DNA of 64,000 nucleotides from Pseudomonadota bacterium (GTDB taxonomy: Bacteria; Pseudomonadota; Alphaproteobacteria; Rhizobiales; Hyphomicrobiaceae), in contig JAFECE010000007.1 of the NCBI GenBank assembly GCA_018242295.1, positions 124,001 to 188,000 of the forward strand. Direction: 5' to 3'. Positions 20,025-29,899 of the stretch are shown here, in pieces. A program made the position numbers and the translations under genes. The number at the start of each line of letters is the position of its first letter. Position 1 is the stretch's first letter. The notes below the pieces were generated by a model that searched no databases, had not been told where the DNA came from, and saw nothing but the letters and a program-made list of their open reading frames with translations.

Positions 20025-20861
20025 TCAGTAGGGTTCAGGAATATATTTGAAAGGATAAGTGGGGCGCCGATCGTCCTCGTCGACGTGCCTCTTCGGAAGC
20101 TTGACCTTCTCTCGCTTTATTTCGGTGTAGGGGACAGAGCTCAGCAGGTGCTCGATAATATTCAGACGCGTGCGTCTTTTATCGTCCGAGCGCGCAACGT
20201 ACCACGGCGCCCACGGCGTATCCGTTGCCGAGAACATTTCGTCTCGCGCCCGCGAGTAATCATCCCACCGCGTGTAGGATTTTAGATCCATTTTCGACAA
20301 TTTCCAGATTTTTCGGCCGTCATCGATACGAGCTTCCAGCCGTCGCGTCTGCTCATCCGGGCTAACCTCGAGCCAGTATTTTATGAGAATGACGCCGGAA
20401 TCGATGATGGCCTTCTCAACCTCCGGCACCACTTTCAGGAACCGCTGAGTTTGCTCCTCCGTGCAAAAGCCCATGACCCGCTCTACGCCCGCGCGATTGT
20501 ACCAGCTGCGATCGAAGATCACGATTTCGCCGCCAGCAGGGAGGTGAGGCAGATAGCGTTGAATATACATTTGAGATTTTTCGCGCTCTGTCGGCGCAGG
20601 AAGAGCAACGACGCGAAAAGCGCGCGGACTCACTCTGGCCGTTATGGCCTTAATCGCACCGCCTTTGCCTGCCCCGTCGCGCCCTTCGAATAGGACGCAG
20701 ATTTTCCGGCCTTCGTGGCGGACCCATTCCTGCAATTTAACGAGCTCGACGTGAAGCTTCTTGAGCTGACGCTCATACTCCTTCCGCTTGAGCTTACTTT
20801 TCTCGCCGTCCTCCGATGCTTCGCGCTGCTGATGAGCGTTAGCGCTTTTGCTGTCGTCCAT
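20025..20861 (-). CDS. ppk2: Polyphosphate kinase 2
   Basis: A 278-residue PPK2 family enzyme, which transfers phosphate between polyphosphate and nucleotides. The P-loop is FEGRDGAGKGG (about 59-69), the Walker B region FDRSWYNRAG and the lid segment includes ERVMGF; the length fits a single-domain class I PPK2. The N-terminal 40 residues are charged and helical. Whether it favours ADP or GDP cannot be told. It stands alone on the minus strand, with about 160 bp to the exchanger gene upstream; sharing a transcript with it is possible. Confidence 0.94.
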   Translation of the reverse strand: MDDSKSANAHQQREASEDGEKSKLKRKEYERQLKKLHVELVKLQEWVRHEGRKICVLFEGRDGAGKGGAIKAITARVSPRAFRVVALPAPTEREKSQMYIQRYLPHLPAGGEIVIFDRSWYNRAGVERVMGFCTEEQTQRFLKVVPEVEKAIIDSGVILIKYWLEVSPDEQTRRLEARIDDGRKIWKLSKMDLKSYTRWDDYSRARDEMFSATDTPWAPWYVARSDDKRRTRLNIIEHLLSSVPYTEIKREKVKLPKRHVDEDDRRPTYPFKYIPEPY

Positions 20862-21022
20862 GTTGCTGCCTCAGCCATACCGAGTGCCCCAGTCTGAGCC
20901 GAATGCGAAATTCTACGATTTTCGCTGAAAAGTCGCCCGTTAGAAAGATCCAGTCCGTCCTTAAGATTGAAATTCGGTATTGCGCCGCGGAACAGAGCCG
21001 TGATCCCTGGCGCGACGATCGT

Positions 21023-22084
21023 TTAGATTTGCGGGGTCAGGAAGAAGGCAAGACCGAGGATCAGGTAGACGGCAAGAAGCTGGACGCCCTTCAACCAATC
21101 GGACCGGCCATCTCCAGCAATCTGACCCGTGATAATCACGGCAACGAAGACCGCGAGCAACAGGCCCTTGCCGAACAAGAGATCCATCGGCTGCGGTCCG
21201 ATGAATAGGCTCGCAAGTACCAGGACAGGCGCAACGAACAACGCAACCTGAACACTCGATCCGATCGCGATGGACAAGCTCAGATCCATGCGATCCTTGA
21301 TTGCTGCCGTAACGGCGGTTGCGTGCTCGGCGGCGTTGCCAAGAATTGCAACCACGAATACGCCGACGAAAACATCGCTGAGGCCAAGGGCATGCGCGGT
21401 CGGCTCGATCGACCCGACGAGAATCTCACTCAGCCAGGCAATCGCCCCCGTACAGATTGCAAGCAGCGCACCAGCTTTCTTCACGGACCAAGCCTCTCCG
21501 TGCGCATCCTTATCAGCGGGCTGAGAGCTGAGAAAAAACGCCGGATGCGTCCACAAGGAGAACACAAGAAAAAGGACGTAAACGATCAGCAGCGCCAGCG
21601 AGATCGAGATGCTGAGAGCGCGCTCGCCTCCCGCGTATTGCCCTCCGACCAGAGCACTGTAAGCGGCGGGAATGACAAGCGCGATCATGGCAAGCGTCAG
21701 CATCGTCGCTTGCGCACGGGCGCCGGCAACATTGAAATGCTGCTCACGATAGCGCATGCCGCCGGCCAGCATGGCCGCGCCGAGCACAAGAAGGATATTT
21801 CCAACAATCGAGCCGACGATCGTAGCCTTGACCACATCGTGAAGCCCGGCTTGCAAAGCGGCGAGTGCTATGATGAGTTCTGCAGCATTGCCGAACGTCG
21901 CATTGAGCAGACCACCAACACCTTCACCAGCGCGGTCGGCGAGCTGCTCCGTAGCGCGTCCAAGCCATGCGGCTAGCGGCAGGATGGCCAACGCCGCCGT
22001 AATGAAAATCAGCGTGTAATGGGCCGGCGCGAAGTGCTCGAGCGCAATCGCGACGGGAGCAAATCCAAGCAGCCAGTTCCACAT
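21023..22084 (-). CDS. cax: Calcium/proton exchanger (Cax type)
   Basis: A 353-residue inner-membrane antiporter with about eleven helices and the two CaCA repeats: [13 protein letters not shown] in the first half and [13 protein letters not shown] in the second, each with the ion-binding Glu. It should exchange Ca2+ or similar cations for protons. An acidic-free stretch around [10 protein letters not shown] divides the halves. ATG 22084 with GAGGG upstream is preferred to a TTG at 22105. It lies 24 bp after the SulP gene, so the two form an operon for ion transport. Confidence 0.92.
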   Translation of the reverse strand: MWNWLLGFAPVAIALEHFAPAHYTLIFITAALAILPLAAWLGRATEQLADRAGEGVGGLLNATFGNAAELIIALAALQAGLHDVVKATIVGSIVGNILLVLGAAMLAGGMRYREQHFNVAGARAQATMLTLAMIALVIPAAYSALVGGQYAGGERALSISISLALLIVYVLFLVFSLWTHPAFFLSSQPADKDAHGEAWSVKKAGALLAICTGAIAWLSEILVGSIEPTAHALGLSDVFVGVFVVAILGNAAEHATAVTAAIKDRMDLSLSIAIGSSVQVALFVAPVLVLASLFIGPQPMDLLFGKGLLLAVFVAVIITGQIAGDGRSDWLKGVQLLAVYLILGLAFFLTPQI

Positions 22085-22108
22085 TGCAGCCCTCACCGTT
22101 CGCAATTG

Positions 22109-23908
22109 TCACGGACGCTTGTCTTGCCCGTTCGCCTGAGCGACAGGATACGCTGCGAGATAGGCATCGACCGCCGCGCCAATCGTCGGGAAGAATGACT
22201 GTTCGCCAAACTGCGTAAACAGTCCGAAGCGTTTCAGTTTGTCTTTGACTGGGTCTTTCAACTCCGCAAACGAAAGCTTTATGCCGGCCTCTCGCAACGT
22301 CCGATCGAGTTCGGCCACGACGTCCGCAGCCGTGACATCGACGCTGGTTACCGGTTCGGCCGCCACAACCACCCACCGCACGGGCGCTGGTGAATTCTCG
22401 GCAGCGGAAATCACTGTTTCTTGAAACAACTCAGCATTGGCGAAAAATAGGGGCGCGTCCCAACGAAAGAGAACAAGGCCAGGAATGAGGTGAGCGCCGG
22501 GATAACGGCTGATATCATGAAATCCCCTTACGCCCTCTGCGCGGCCAAGAACGGCGAAGTGCGGCCGCCACGCATCCCAAAGAAATTCGATGATGGCGGC
22601 GACGACAGCAAGTGCGATGCCCTGGATCGCGCCGAACGTGGCGACGCCCGCAAAGCAAAACATCGACAGCCAGAATTCCCACTTCTGCATCCGATAGATG
22701 CGGAGAAGGTCCGTTATCTCAAACAGTCCAATTGCCGATGCGATAACGACCGCGGCGAGTGCGCTTGTCGGCAGGTTCCGCAACAAGTTTGGCGCCGCCA
22801 TAATGAGAATGGCGACCGCGAGCGCGCCAACAACACCTGTCATCTGCGTCTTGGCGCCAGCCGCTTCCGCAACGGGCGTGCGCGACGAGCTGCTGCTGAT
22901 TGGAAAGCCCTGAAAGAACCCCGCCCCCAAGTTCGCCGCACCGAGACCGATAAGCTCCTGGTTGGGATCGACATACGTTCGCGTGCGCGCCGCATAGGCG
23001 CGAGACAGGACACAGGTATCGGCGAATGAGATCAACGCAACGGCAAGGCCGCCGTAAATGACCGTCATCAAATCCGACCTATTGATCCAGGGAATTTCAA
23101 ATGCAGGGAGTCCCTGCGGCAACGGCCCGAGTACGGATATTCCAGCACTCTTAGCAAGACCGAAACCGCCTGCAACAGCCGTTGCGATGGCGACCGCGAT
23201 CAATATGCCCGGCACGACCTTGAATCGTTTGAAAAGGAATATCGCCGCCAAGGTACTCGCGCCGATCGCAAAAGCCACCCAGTTCACGCGCGCGTCCATG
23301 ACGCCTTTTATGATCGCCCAGAGATCCCGTAGCGGACCCTGACTTTCGACCGAGAACCCGAGGAGCTTTGGCACCTGACTTAGAAGCACCGTCAAGGCGA
23401 TCCCATTCATGTAACCGTAGCGGATAGGCTTCGAGAGAAGTTCCGTAACGAAGCCGAGCCTTGCCAATCCGGCGCCAACGCAGACGACGCCGGAGACGAC
23501 GGCCATCGCGCCTGCGAGCGCCACCGCACGCATCGGATCTCCTGCCGATAGAGGCAAAACGACCGCAAGAATAACTGCCGCCAGCGAAGAGTCGGGGCCG
23601 AGCACGAGGATGCGGCTTGGCCCGACAACCGCATAGATGAGCAAAGGAACAACAGTGGCGTATAAACCATATATGCCAGGGAGGCCCGAAGCGACGGCGT
23701 AGGCAATGCCGACGGGCACGAGCATCGTCGCGAGCACCAGCCCGGCTACGACGTCGCTTTGTAACCAATTCAGTCTGTAGTGCTGTAAAATTTGCAGGCC
23801 CGGTAGCCAGCGCATCAAGCTTTGCTGATCGCTCGCTTGTCGTGGACGTAGCAATTGCGTTTGCTTCGGTGCCGCAGAAGCGGCGGGATCAATGGCCGTG
23901 GGATTCAT
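22109..23908 (-). CDS. SulP family anion transporter with STAS domain
   Basis: A 599-residue inner-membrane transporter. The N-terminal 430 residues are the SulP membrane domain (YGLYATVVPLLIYAV, then QGFPISSSSSRTPVAEAAG); residues about 460-585 form a STAS domain (FFANAELFQETV). Family members move sulfate, bicarbonate or dicarboxylates, often with Na+ or H+. It is the first gene of a likely two-gene unit with the Cax exchanger. The substrate cannot be deduced from sequence alone. Confidence 0.92.
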   Translation of the reverse strand: MNPTAIDPAASAAPKQTQLLRPRQASDQQSLMRWLPGLQILQHYRLNWLQSDVVAGLVLATMLVPVGIAYAVASGLPGIYGLYATVVPLLIYAVVGPSRILVLGPDSSLAAVILAVVLPLSAGDPMRAVALAGAMAVVSGVVCVGAGLARLGFVTELLSKPIRYGYMNGIALTVLLSQVPKLLGFSVESQGPLRDLWAIIKGVMDARVNWVAFAIGASTLAAIFLFKRFKVVPGILIAVAIATAVAGGFGLAKSAGISVLGPLPQGLPAFEIPWINRSDLMTVIYGGLAVALISFADTCVLSRAYAARTRTYVDPNQELIGLGAANLGAGFFQGFPISSSSSRTPVAEAAGAKTQMTGVVGALAVAILIMAAPNLLRNLPTSALAAVVIASAIGLFEITDLLRIYRMQKWEFWLSMFCFAGVATFGAIQGIALAVVAAIIEFLWDAWRPHFAVLGRAEGVRGFHDISRYPGAHLIPGLVLFRWDAPLFFANAELFQETVISAAENSPAPVRWVVVAAEPVTSVDVTAADVVAELDRTLREAGIKLSFAELKDPVKDKLKRFGLFTQFGEQSFFPTIGAAVDAYLAAYPVAQANGQDKRP

Positions 23909-24320
23909 TTCTGGACCTTGACCGCAGGGTTATTTGTGCATGGTCTTTGTCGAGAAACCTATGCTTTAGAAATATACTTCACGCGTTCGACCGCAACAGT
24001 TTTGCATCACGACCCCAACTTCGCCGTTACCAAGAGCGCGCTCCAATCAATTAACGAAGCTTGTTGGAATTCAGTAAAGTTGCTGCGGACGGCGCCGGCG
24101 ATGCCGCCGCAATTGCCTACACCGCAGACACGCACGATTTACATTTGCGGTCGTTCGCGCCTTGCATTTCGACAAGGCCGGCATATCCTGATCGTGGTTG
24201 ATATGCAGACTGATCATCGGCCAACGGCAGCATATGGCGCCCCCGGCGTCAGCGGCTCGGAACCGTTCAAATCGCCATTGAAGGCCGCATGTCCGCCGCG
24301 CTTGGCAAAGGAGAGCTTCC
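23909..24320. other. Non-coding divergent intergenic region
   Basis: About 410 bp between the divergent SulP gene and a small conserved gene. No credible gene or RNA was found. It should hold both promoters. A purine-rich ribosome binding site (AAAGGAGAGC) closes it before 24321. Confidence 0.45.
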
Positions 24321-24749
24321 ATGCCTGGACTGTTGCGCCCCGAAGACCTGCAGATGATCGCCTCCGACGCGGAAATGGCGGAGCTTGAGCGCGAGCGAGC
24401 CCTCAAGCGAAAGCAGAAGCAGGAGCACAAAGAGCTGCAAGAAGCCTTCATGGCGCGCAAGGTTGCGCCGGAAGCTGTCGAACGCATAAACAATGCAGTT
24501 CGCATTGCGGCCAAGAATGGACAACATCACCTTCAGGTCGTCACCTTTCCCTCGAGCTTCTGCAGTGACGGAGGCCGGCGGATCAATATTGCCGATCCCG
24601 AGTGGCCGACCACGCTGACAGGTTTCGCGAAAGATGCCTACGAGTTCTATAACCATGAATTGCGGCCACTGGGATATAAGCTTCGCGCGGAAATCATAAG
24701 CTTCCCTGGAGGCATGCCCGGCGAGGTCGCGCTCTCTCTGGCCTGGTGA
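24321..24749 (+). CDS. Conserved hypothetical cytosolic protein
   Basis: A 142-residue protein with a charged coiled-coil N-terminus (about 10-50, rich in Glu, Arg and Lys) and a globular C-terminal half. There is no signal peptide or membrane helix. A good ribosome binding site (AAAGGAGAG) supports the start. I do not recognise the family; the helical N-terminus suggests oligomerisation. It is a single-gene unit between divergent SulP and the convergent small membrane protein. Confidence 0.7.
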   Translation: MPGLLRPEDLQMIASDAEMAELERERALKRKQKQEHKELQEAFMARKVAPEAVERINNAVRIAAKNGQHHLQVVTFPSSFCSDGGRRINIADPEWPTTLTGFAKDAYEFYNHELRPLGYKLRAEIISFPGGMPGEVALSLAW

Positions 24750-24842
24750 TCTCTTTGCCAGATAGAGAAAATGACGGCGGCAGACGGCGTCTCCCGCCGC
24801 TTTGGACGGCCGTGATTCAGCCGTGCGCCCACGAACTTCGCA

Positions 24843-25067
24843 TCACTTTTGCGACGTATCCTGATTATCTCGATTGGTGAAGCAAGCCGCCTGATCAACA
24901 TCTTGACGGGCGCGGCCGGTTGCGTGGCGCCGCTCTTTTGCGTTTTGAATTTGCCGCGGGGCGAGCGCTTTTTCCCATGCACGTGCCAGCGCCCAGAGCA
25001 GGACGATGCAGAACGCAAAGACGCTCACTATGAAGAAAATGATTGGAAACGCTGGGTCATCGAACAT
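24843..25067 (-). CDS. Small single-pass membrane protein
   Basis: A 74-residue protein with one strong membrane helix (about 8-30) followed by a basic, polar tail. GAGG sits seven bases before the ATG. It lies about 110 bp after the amino-acid permease on the same strand, with a stable hairpin between, so it might be a permease accessory or an independent gene. No family was recognised, and the short length makes it only a probable gene. Confidence 0.5.
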   Translation of the reverse strand: MFDDPAFPIIFFIVSVFAFCIVLLWALARAWEKALAPRQIQNAKERRHATGRARQDVDQAACFTNRDNQDTSQK

Positions 25068-25089
25068 TCGACGGCCTCGAATTTGCTAT

Positions 25090-25118
25090 CGCCACAACCC
25101 CCGGAGGGGATTGTGGCG
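25090..25118. terminator. Stable stem-loop after the permease gene
   Basis: The outer arms CGCCACAA and TTGTGGCG pair perfectly over 8 bp and an inner CCCC/GGGG pairs around one bulged A, with a CGGA-type loop. There is no T-run, so termination would be weak or Rho-linked; it may instead protect the 3' end of the permease mRNA. Confidence 0.45.
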
Positions 25119-25175
25119 AGGCCTAAGCGTGGTGTCTACGGGTTCCGCGTGCTCGAACGCTGAACCCGCAGTCGT

Positions 25176-26933
25176 TTAGGCTGGTGGTGGCAGCTGGAAG
25201 TAATAGTTCGACGCAAGCACCACGGCCGCCGCGAGAAGCAAGGTCAGATACGGCAAAATTCCCGCACGCCGTTCCCCGAGGTCTTGGTCTTTGAGATCCA
25301 GATCTTCGAGCATGTGGTCGGGAAAGCGGCCCTTGTCCTGAACGTAGTGTCTGAACAGAAAGACCGGAATGATGAGGGCAGCGAAAATCAGACCGTACCA
25401 AAGCGCATTGGCGTTGCCCCAGGTCTTGGCACCCGCGCCCATAAGGACGAGATTGACGAAGCCCAGCAGAGCGTTGAAAGCAACAAGCCAGTTCGGAGTC
25501 CGGTACGGCCGGGGAATGTTCGGGCTATCGATCCGATGAATCCAAGTCGACTGCAGGTTCAAGAAAATGAAGATCATGTAGCCGACGTTCGAGATCGCAA
25601 GGATCAAATAGTAAGCGGTCGCGTCCGAAGCCGCGAAAGTCAGCAGGAACAAGTTGAAGATCAGATCGGTCCACATCGCACGCGTCGGCGCGCCATGTTC
25701 GTTGACATGACCGAGATATTTCGGAAGCCAGCCATCGACGCCGCCCTGATACAGCGTACGCGAAGATCCGGCCATCGCCATCATGATCGCCAGGATCAAG
25801 GCGAGGATCATCATCATCTCGAGGAGATGAACGATAATGGGGCTATTCCCGCCAACCATGTCGCCCATGGCAGCCGCAACGCCCGTTCCGTCGACGATGC
25901 CGGGCTGCGCCATCCCTTCAAGGCCGAGATGGCCCTGGAAAGTCGCAGCGACAAGCGAATACAGGATAACGCAAACCACGCCGGCCCAAACAATTGCCTT
26001 GAACGTATCAGTCGCCGGATTTTTGAATTCGCGCGTGTAGCAGACAGCCGTCTCGAACGCATAGCTCGACCAGCCCGCGATGAACAGCGCGCCGAGAAAG
26101 TACGTCCATCCCCCGTTGTTCCAGGCGCCATTGGGCGGCACGAGCGGCGTGTAATTCGCGTAATTTATGCTGCCGTTGAAAAACGGTACGATGCCGACGA
26201 TCGCCATCGGGACCAGTACCAACAAGCCGATCCACATCTGGATGCGGGCAGTTCCCAAAACGCCGCGATGCTGAATGGCAAAGCACATCAACATCAAAGC
26301 CGCGCCGATGAAGAAGGTCGCTCCAACCTCAACGTTGGCCAGACCAAGAAATGAAAAGCTGACCAGCTTGAACGATCGCAGCGCGGGCGTCCCCGCATCC
26401 GTGAGCGCGCCGATCGCGATCTTCGCCGCCTCTTCGGCAGATTTTCCGGCGATCGCAGCAGCGTTGTGCGCATCCTGCAGCCAGCCGACGACTTCGGGCG
26501 ACGTTGGAGAGAAGACGGGAAGAGGAGCAACCGCGTTCAAGATATATCCGGCAGCAACCGCGCAACCGAGCGAAAGAACTGGCGTCCATGCAAACCAATT
26601 GCACCAGACCGATAGTGGCGCGATGAGCTTGCTATATCGCAACCAGGCTGCCGCGCCATAGACGGCGGCGCCGCCCGACTTATTGGCGAAAAGTCCGGCG
26701 ATCTCGGCATAGCTGAAGGACTGGAAAAAACCCATCAAGACGGAAATCGTCCACACGACGAAGGCCAGCTTTCCCGCGGTTGCCCCCATACCGCCAATCG
26801 AGATCAGCACAAGTGCGGGAACGCCGCTCGCGATCCAAAATGCCCCCTTCCAATCGATTGTGCGATGGAGCCCACCAGGCTCGCTCGCGGCAGGCGCAAT
26901 AGGCGTACTCCTTGTCCCGTCCACTATATTCAT
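25176..26933 (-). CDS. APC family amino acid / amine permease
   Basis: A 585-residue inner-membrane transporter of the APC superfamily with about 12 to 14 helices. Family signatures are SIGGMGATAG in the first helix and FETAVCYTREFKNP in the middle. The C-terminus has a charged cytosolic segment (LEDLDLKDQDLGE) before a last helix. It is divergent from the HTH-cupin regulator and shares its motif-rich promoter region, and the same motif lies before gmaS, so its substrate is probably the amine or amino compound handled by the gmaS-mgs locus (inference). The ribosome binding site GGGAGGAAGG is strong. Confidence 0.92.
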   Translation of the reverse strand: MNIVDGTRSTPIAPAASEPGGLHRTIDWKGAFWIASGVPALVLISIGGMGATAGKLAFVVWTISVLMGFFQSFSYAEIAGLFANKSGGAAVYGAAAWLRYSKLIAPLSVWCNWFAWTPVLSLGCAVAAGYILNAVAPLPVFSPTSPEVVGWLQDAHNAAAIAGKSAEEAAKIAIGALTDAGTPALRSFKLVSFSFLGLANVEVGATFFIGAALMLMCFAIQHRGVLGTARIQMWIGLLVLVPMAIVGIVPFFNGSINYANYTPLVPPNGAWNNGGWTYFLGALFIAGWSSYAFETAVCYTREFKNPATDTFKAIVWAGVVCVILYSLVAATFQGHLGLEGMAQPGIVDGTGVAAAMGDMVGGNSPIIVHLLEMMMILALILAIMMAMAGSSRTLYQGGVDGWLPKYLGHVNEHGAPTRAMWTDLIFNLFLLTFAASDATAYYLILAISNVGYMIFIFLNLQSTWIHRIDSPNIPRPYRTPNWLVAFNALLGFVNLVLMGAGAKTWGNANALWYGLIFAALIIPVFLFRHYVQDKGRFPDHMLEDLDLKDQDLGERRAGILPYLTLLLAAAVVLASNYYFQLPPPA

Positions 26934-26984
26934 GCCCTTCCTCCCGGCGATTTGTATTTATGTGTGCGGCATTCAGTCATAAAA

Positions 26985-27043
26985 TTGCATACACAGCAAG
27001 TAATTTGCATTGAGTGCATTAAAAACAGTTGCATTTGCTGCAA
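26985..27043. promoter_or_regulatory. Three tandem TTGCA-N5-TGCAA operator-like sites
   Basis: Three copies of a 15-bp inverted repeat lie in the permease/regulator divergent region: 27029-27043 is perfect (TTGCA, TTTGC, TGCAA), 27005-27019 reads TTGCA-N5-TGCAT, and 26985-26999 reads TTGCA-N5-AGCAA. Centres are 20 and 24 bp apart. The same motif occurs before gmaS at 32296-32310. This suggests binding by the HTH-cupin regulator encoded at 27141. Symmetry and spacing are seen directly; the regulator assignment is inference. Confidence 0.6.
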
Positions 27044-27140
27044 TGCGAACGACGTGCCGTTAGGTCAGGCCGATTTGCGTTGCCGCTGCTCAAAAATTGC
27101 GCCGCCCGAAATTCCCGTTTAATCTCATGGCCAAATCAAC

Positions 27141-27830
27141 ATGAAGCAAAGCATCATGGGCAGAGAAACGCCGAAGGCCAGAGTTCCGCGCGCACCCTCG
27201 ACAAAGCCGAAGGGCCAGGCGGAGGAAGAAGAACAACTGTACGATAAGGACTTCGCCAACCTCTCTCTCGAGCAGCGCATCGGCATCGTGCTGAAGCGCC
27301 GCCGGCTGGAAGCCAATCTGACGCTCGCGGACTTGAGCGCGGGGGCCGATCTATCCAGCGCCATGCTGAGCCGCATTGAAAACGGCATGGCGACGGCCAG
27401 CCTCGATGCGTTGGAAAGATTAGCGGCAGCGGTGGGAATAGGTTTGGGCGATCTCTTCAAGGAAACCGAAGCGAAACAGGCCAGCGCACAGCTCGTAAAG
27501 CGCGACGAACAAATGGAAGTGGTGCGCGTCGGCACCAAGTATGGGCACACCTATCGCCTGCTGGCCTACGATCGCGGCCCGACCAAGCACTTTGAGCCGT
27601 TCTTCATTCAGATGGATAAAAAGAGCGAAACCTACCCGCGCTTCAGCCATCCCGGCACGGAATTCATTTATATGCTTCAGGGCCGGATGGAATACAGGTT
27701 CGGCGACAAGAGTTATCTTGTCGAACCGGGCGACGCTTTCACCTTCTCCGGAGACGTCGTGCACGGGCCTGAAAAGCTACTGGATGAAAAAATCAGGTTC
27801 CTCGCGATTATCTTCTACCATCCCGAGTAA
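27141..27830 (+). CDS. HTH (XRE) - cupin transcriptional regulator, PuuR-like
   Basis: A 229-residue regulator with a basic N-terminal tail, a Cro/CI helix-turn-helix (about 47-103, LADLSAGADLSSAMLSRIE) and a C-terminal cupin domain (about 145-225, HPGTEFIYMLQGRMEY). In this architecture, seen in PuuR of putrescine catabolism, the cupin senses a small metabolite and the HTH represses transport and catabolic genes. It is divergent from the permease and adjacent to the gmaS-mgs operon, with repeated palindromes in the shared promoter. The local regulator role is inferred from context. Confidence 0.88.
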   Translation: MKQSIMGRETPKARVPRAPSTKPKGQAEEEEQLYDKDFANLSLEQRIGIVLKRRRLEANLTLADLSAGADLSSAMLSRIENGMATASLDALERLAAAVGIGLGDLFKETEAKQASAQLVKRDEQMEVVRVGTKYGHTYRLLAYDRGPTKHFEPFFIQMDKKSETYPRFSHPGTEFIYMLQGRMEYRFGDKSYLVEPGDAFTFSGDVVHGPEKLLDEKIRFLAIIFYHPE

Positions 27831-27833
27831 AAG

Positions 27834-27869
27834 GGGCGCGCCGGCGGTGAGCGTCCCACCAGCGCGCCC
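27834..27869. terminator. Bidirectional stem-loop between convergent genes
   Basis: GGGCGCGC and GCGCGCCC form an 8-bp stem, and GGTG/CACC pair within the loop. It lies exactly between the stops of the regulator gene and mgsC, where a shared terminator is expected. No T-run follows on either strand. Confidence 0.5.
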
Positions 27870-27875
27870 AATGTC

Positions 27876-29210
27876 TCAGATCCCCGAACCCGGAATCCAA
27901 GACGTTCCCGCAAGAGGCACCTTTGCCATCGCAGCTGCCTCGAGGGTCAAGGCAACCAGATCCTCGGGCTCCAGATTGTGCAGATGGTTTTTCCCGCATG
28001 CACGGGCAAGCGTTTGCGCCTCGAGTGTCAGCACTTTGAGATAGTTTGCGAGCCGGCGTCCCGCAGAGACGGGATCGAGGCGGCTCATCAGTGCCGGCGT
28101 TTGGGTGGTGATGCCGGAGGGGTCTTTCCCCTCATGCCAATCGTCGTAACACCCGGCCCGTGTACCAAGTGCTGCGTATTCCTTTTCCCACTTCGGGTCG
28201 TTGTCACCAAGCGCAACGAGTGCTGCGGTTCCGATCGCGACGGCATCCGCGCCGAGCGCAAGAGCTTTCGCGACGTCGGCTCCGTTTCGAATTCCACCCG
28301 AAACAATGAGCTGAACCTTCCGATGCATGCCAAGATCCTGCAGCGCCTGTACGGCGGGCCGGATCGCCGACAGCAAGGGAATGCCGACATGCTCGATGAA
28401 GACTTCTTGCGTCGCGGCCGTTCCACCTTGCATGCCGTCCAGAACCACGACGTCCGCTCCCGACTTGACGGCAAGCGCAACGTCGAAATAGGGCCTGCTT
28501 GCGCCGACCTTGAGATAGATCGGCTTTTCCCAGTCGGTAATTTCGCGAAGTTCCTGGATCTTGAGTTCGAGATCGTCGGCGCCGGTCCAATCCGGATGCC
28601 GGCAAGCCGATCTCTGATCGATGCCCTTCGGTAATTGGCGCATCGCGGCAACCCGGTCGGAAATCTTTTGCCCGAGCAGCATTCCGCCGCCGCCGGGCTT
28701 CGCCCCCTGGCCGATAACGATCTCTATGGCATCGGCCTTTCTGAGATCGTCCGGATTCATGCCGTAACGCGACGGCAGATACTGATAGACGAGGTATTTC
28801 GACTGACCGCGCTCTTCCGGCGTCATGCCGCCGTCGCCCGTCGTCGTCGACGTACCGGCGAGCGATGCGCCACGGCCCAAGGCCTCCTTCGCATTCGCTG
28901 ACAGCGAACCGAAACTCATGCCCGCGATCGTGATCGGGATCGAAAGCTTGATCGGCTTCTTGGCAAACCGCGTTCCGAGCGCGACGTCGGTGCCGCAGCG
29001 TTCCCGGTATCCCTCAAGCGGATAACGCGACATCGACGCTCCGAGCAGCAGCAAGTCATCGAAATTCGGCACCCTCCGCTTCGCGCCGCCACCGCGAATA
29101 TCATATATGCCGGTTGCCGCGGCGCGGCGTATTTCGGAGAGGGTGTAATCATCGAAGGCCGCTGACGGGCGCGGAATAGTCGTCGGCCAAGTTCTTGCGT
29201 GCTCGGTCAT
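27876..29210 (-). CDS. mgsC: N-methylglutamate synthase subunit C (FMN-binding)
   Basis: A 444-residue protein equivalent to the FMN-binding synthase domain of glutamate synthase. It has the GLUS-type TIM barrel with GRGASLAGTSTTTGDGG, a GQGAKPGGGGML loop, DGMQGGTAA and GADAVAIGTAALVA; a cysteine-containing segment near the C-terminus could bind a cluster (ARACGKNHLHN). In the N-methylglutamate pathway it works with subunits A and B to make N-methylglutamate from methylamine and glutamate; in other rhizobia the homologous set is glxBCD. Its start overlaps the mgsB stop (TGATG). It ends the four-gene operon gmaS-mgsA-mgsB-mgsC. Confidence 0.9.
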   Translation of the reverse strand: MTEHARTWPTTIPRPSAAFDDYTLSEIRRAAATGIYDIRGGGAKRRVPNFDDLLLLGASMSRYPLEGYRERCGTDVALGTRFAKKPIKLSIPITIAGMSFGSLSANAKEALGRGASLAGTSTTTGDGGMTPEERGQSKYLVYQYLPSRYGMNPDDLRKADAIEIVIGQGAKPGGGGMLLGQKISDRVAAMRQLPKGIDQRSACRHPDWTGADDLELKIQELREITDWEKPIYLKVGASRPYFDVALAVKSGADVVVLDGMQGGTAATQEVFIEHVGIPLLSAIRPAVQALQDLGMHRKVQLIVSGGIRNGADVAKALALGADAVAIGTAALVALGDNDPKWEKEYAALGTRAGCYDDWHEGKDPSGITTQTPALMSRLDPVSAGRRLANYLKVLTLEAQTLARACGKNHLHNLEPEDLVALTLEAAAMAKVPLAGTSWIPGSGI

Positions 29211-29899
29211 CAGTAAGCTCCCGCGTTATCGATGTTGAAATTGTAAAGTTTGCGCGCCGAGCCGTACCGCTTGAACTCCGACACGTCGATTTTGAAGGCC
29301 TCTCCGCACGATTTGAGCAGTTCGATCAACTCGGCTTTGTGCTCCTCGCGCATTTCCTTCTCGACGCAATCGGCGCCGAGGCTCGCAACCGGACCTCGAA
29401 CGTAAAGACGCGCCTCGTAAAGTGAATCGCCGAGCGCTTCGCCGGCCTCGCCGAAAACCACGAGCCTGCCGTTCTGACCCATGAATGCCGAGAGGTGCCC
29501 GATATCGCCCTTCACAACGATGTCGATACCCTTCATCGATATGCCGCATCGCGCCGAAGCGTTTCCTTCAACGATGAGGCGGCCGCCTCGTCCGGTCGCA
29601 CCGGCGCTTTGGCTTGCATCACCCTTCACATGGATGAGGCCCGACATCATGTTTTCGCCGACGCCCTGCCCGGCGCTGCCCTCGACCACGATGGTGGCGT
29701 TCTTGTTCATGCCGCCACAGAAGTAGCCGGCATTCCCATGGATATTAATGGTGACATCCGCATCGACACCCACGGCGATTGAGTGCTCACCGCCTGGGTT
29801 CGTCACGGTCCAGAGCGTTTCATTGGTCGTCGGCGTGAGGCGATGAAGCGCCGCGTTGAGTTCGCGGACAGGTGTTTTTGCAAGATCGATGTTAGGCAT
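29210..29899 (-). CDS. mgsB: N-methylglutamate synthase subunit B (GXGXG domain)
   Basis: A 229-residue protein that matches the C-terminal GXGXG beta-helix domain of glutamate synthase. Regular turns repeat every 18-20 residues, for example GNAGYFCGGMNKNA, GSAGQGVGENM and GNASARCGIS. It is the structural subunit between the amidotransferase (A) and FMN (C) proteins. Start and stop overlap the neighbours as TAATG and TGATG, implying coupled translation and fixed stoichiometry. Confidence 0.9.
   Translation of the reverse strand: MPNIDLAKTPVRELNAALHRLTPTTNETLWTVTNPGGEHSIAVGVDADVTINIHGNAGYFCGGMNKNATIVVEGSAGQGVGENMMSGLIHVKGDASQSAGATGRGGRLIVEGNASARCGISMKGIDIVVKGDIGHLSAFMGQNGRLVVFGEAGEALGDSLYEARLYVRGPVASLGADCVEKEMREEHKAELIELLKSCGEAFKIDVSEFKRYGSARKLYNFNIDNAGAY

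Noticed and set aside
25284..26354. 356-residue frame antisense to the APC permease
   Set aside because: Low-complexity Asp/Arg/His composition typical of a shadow frame; the permease on the other strand is well supported.
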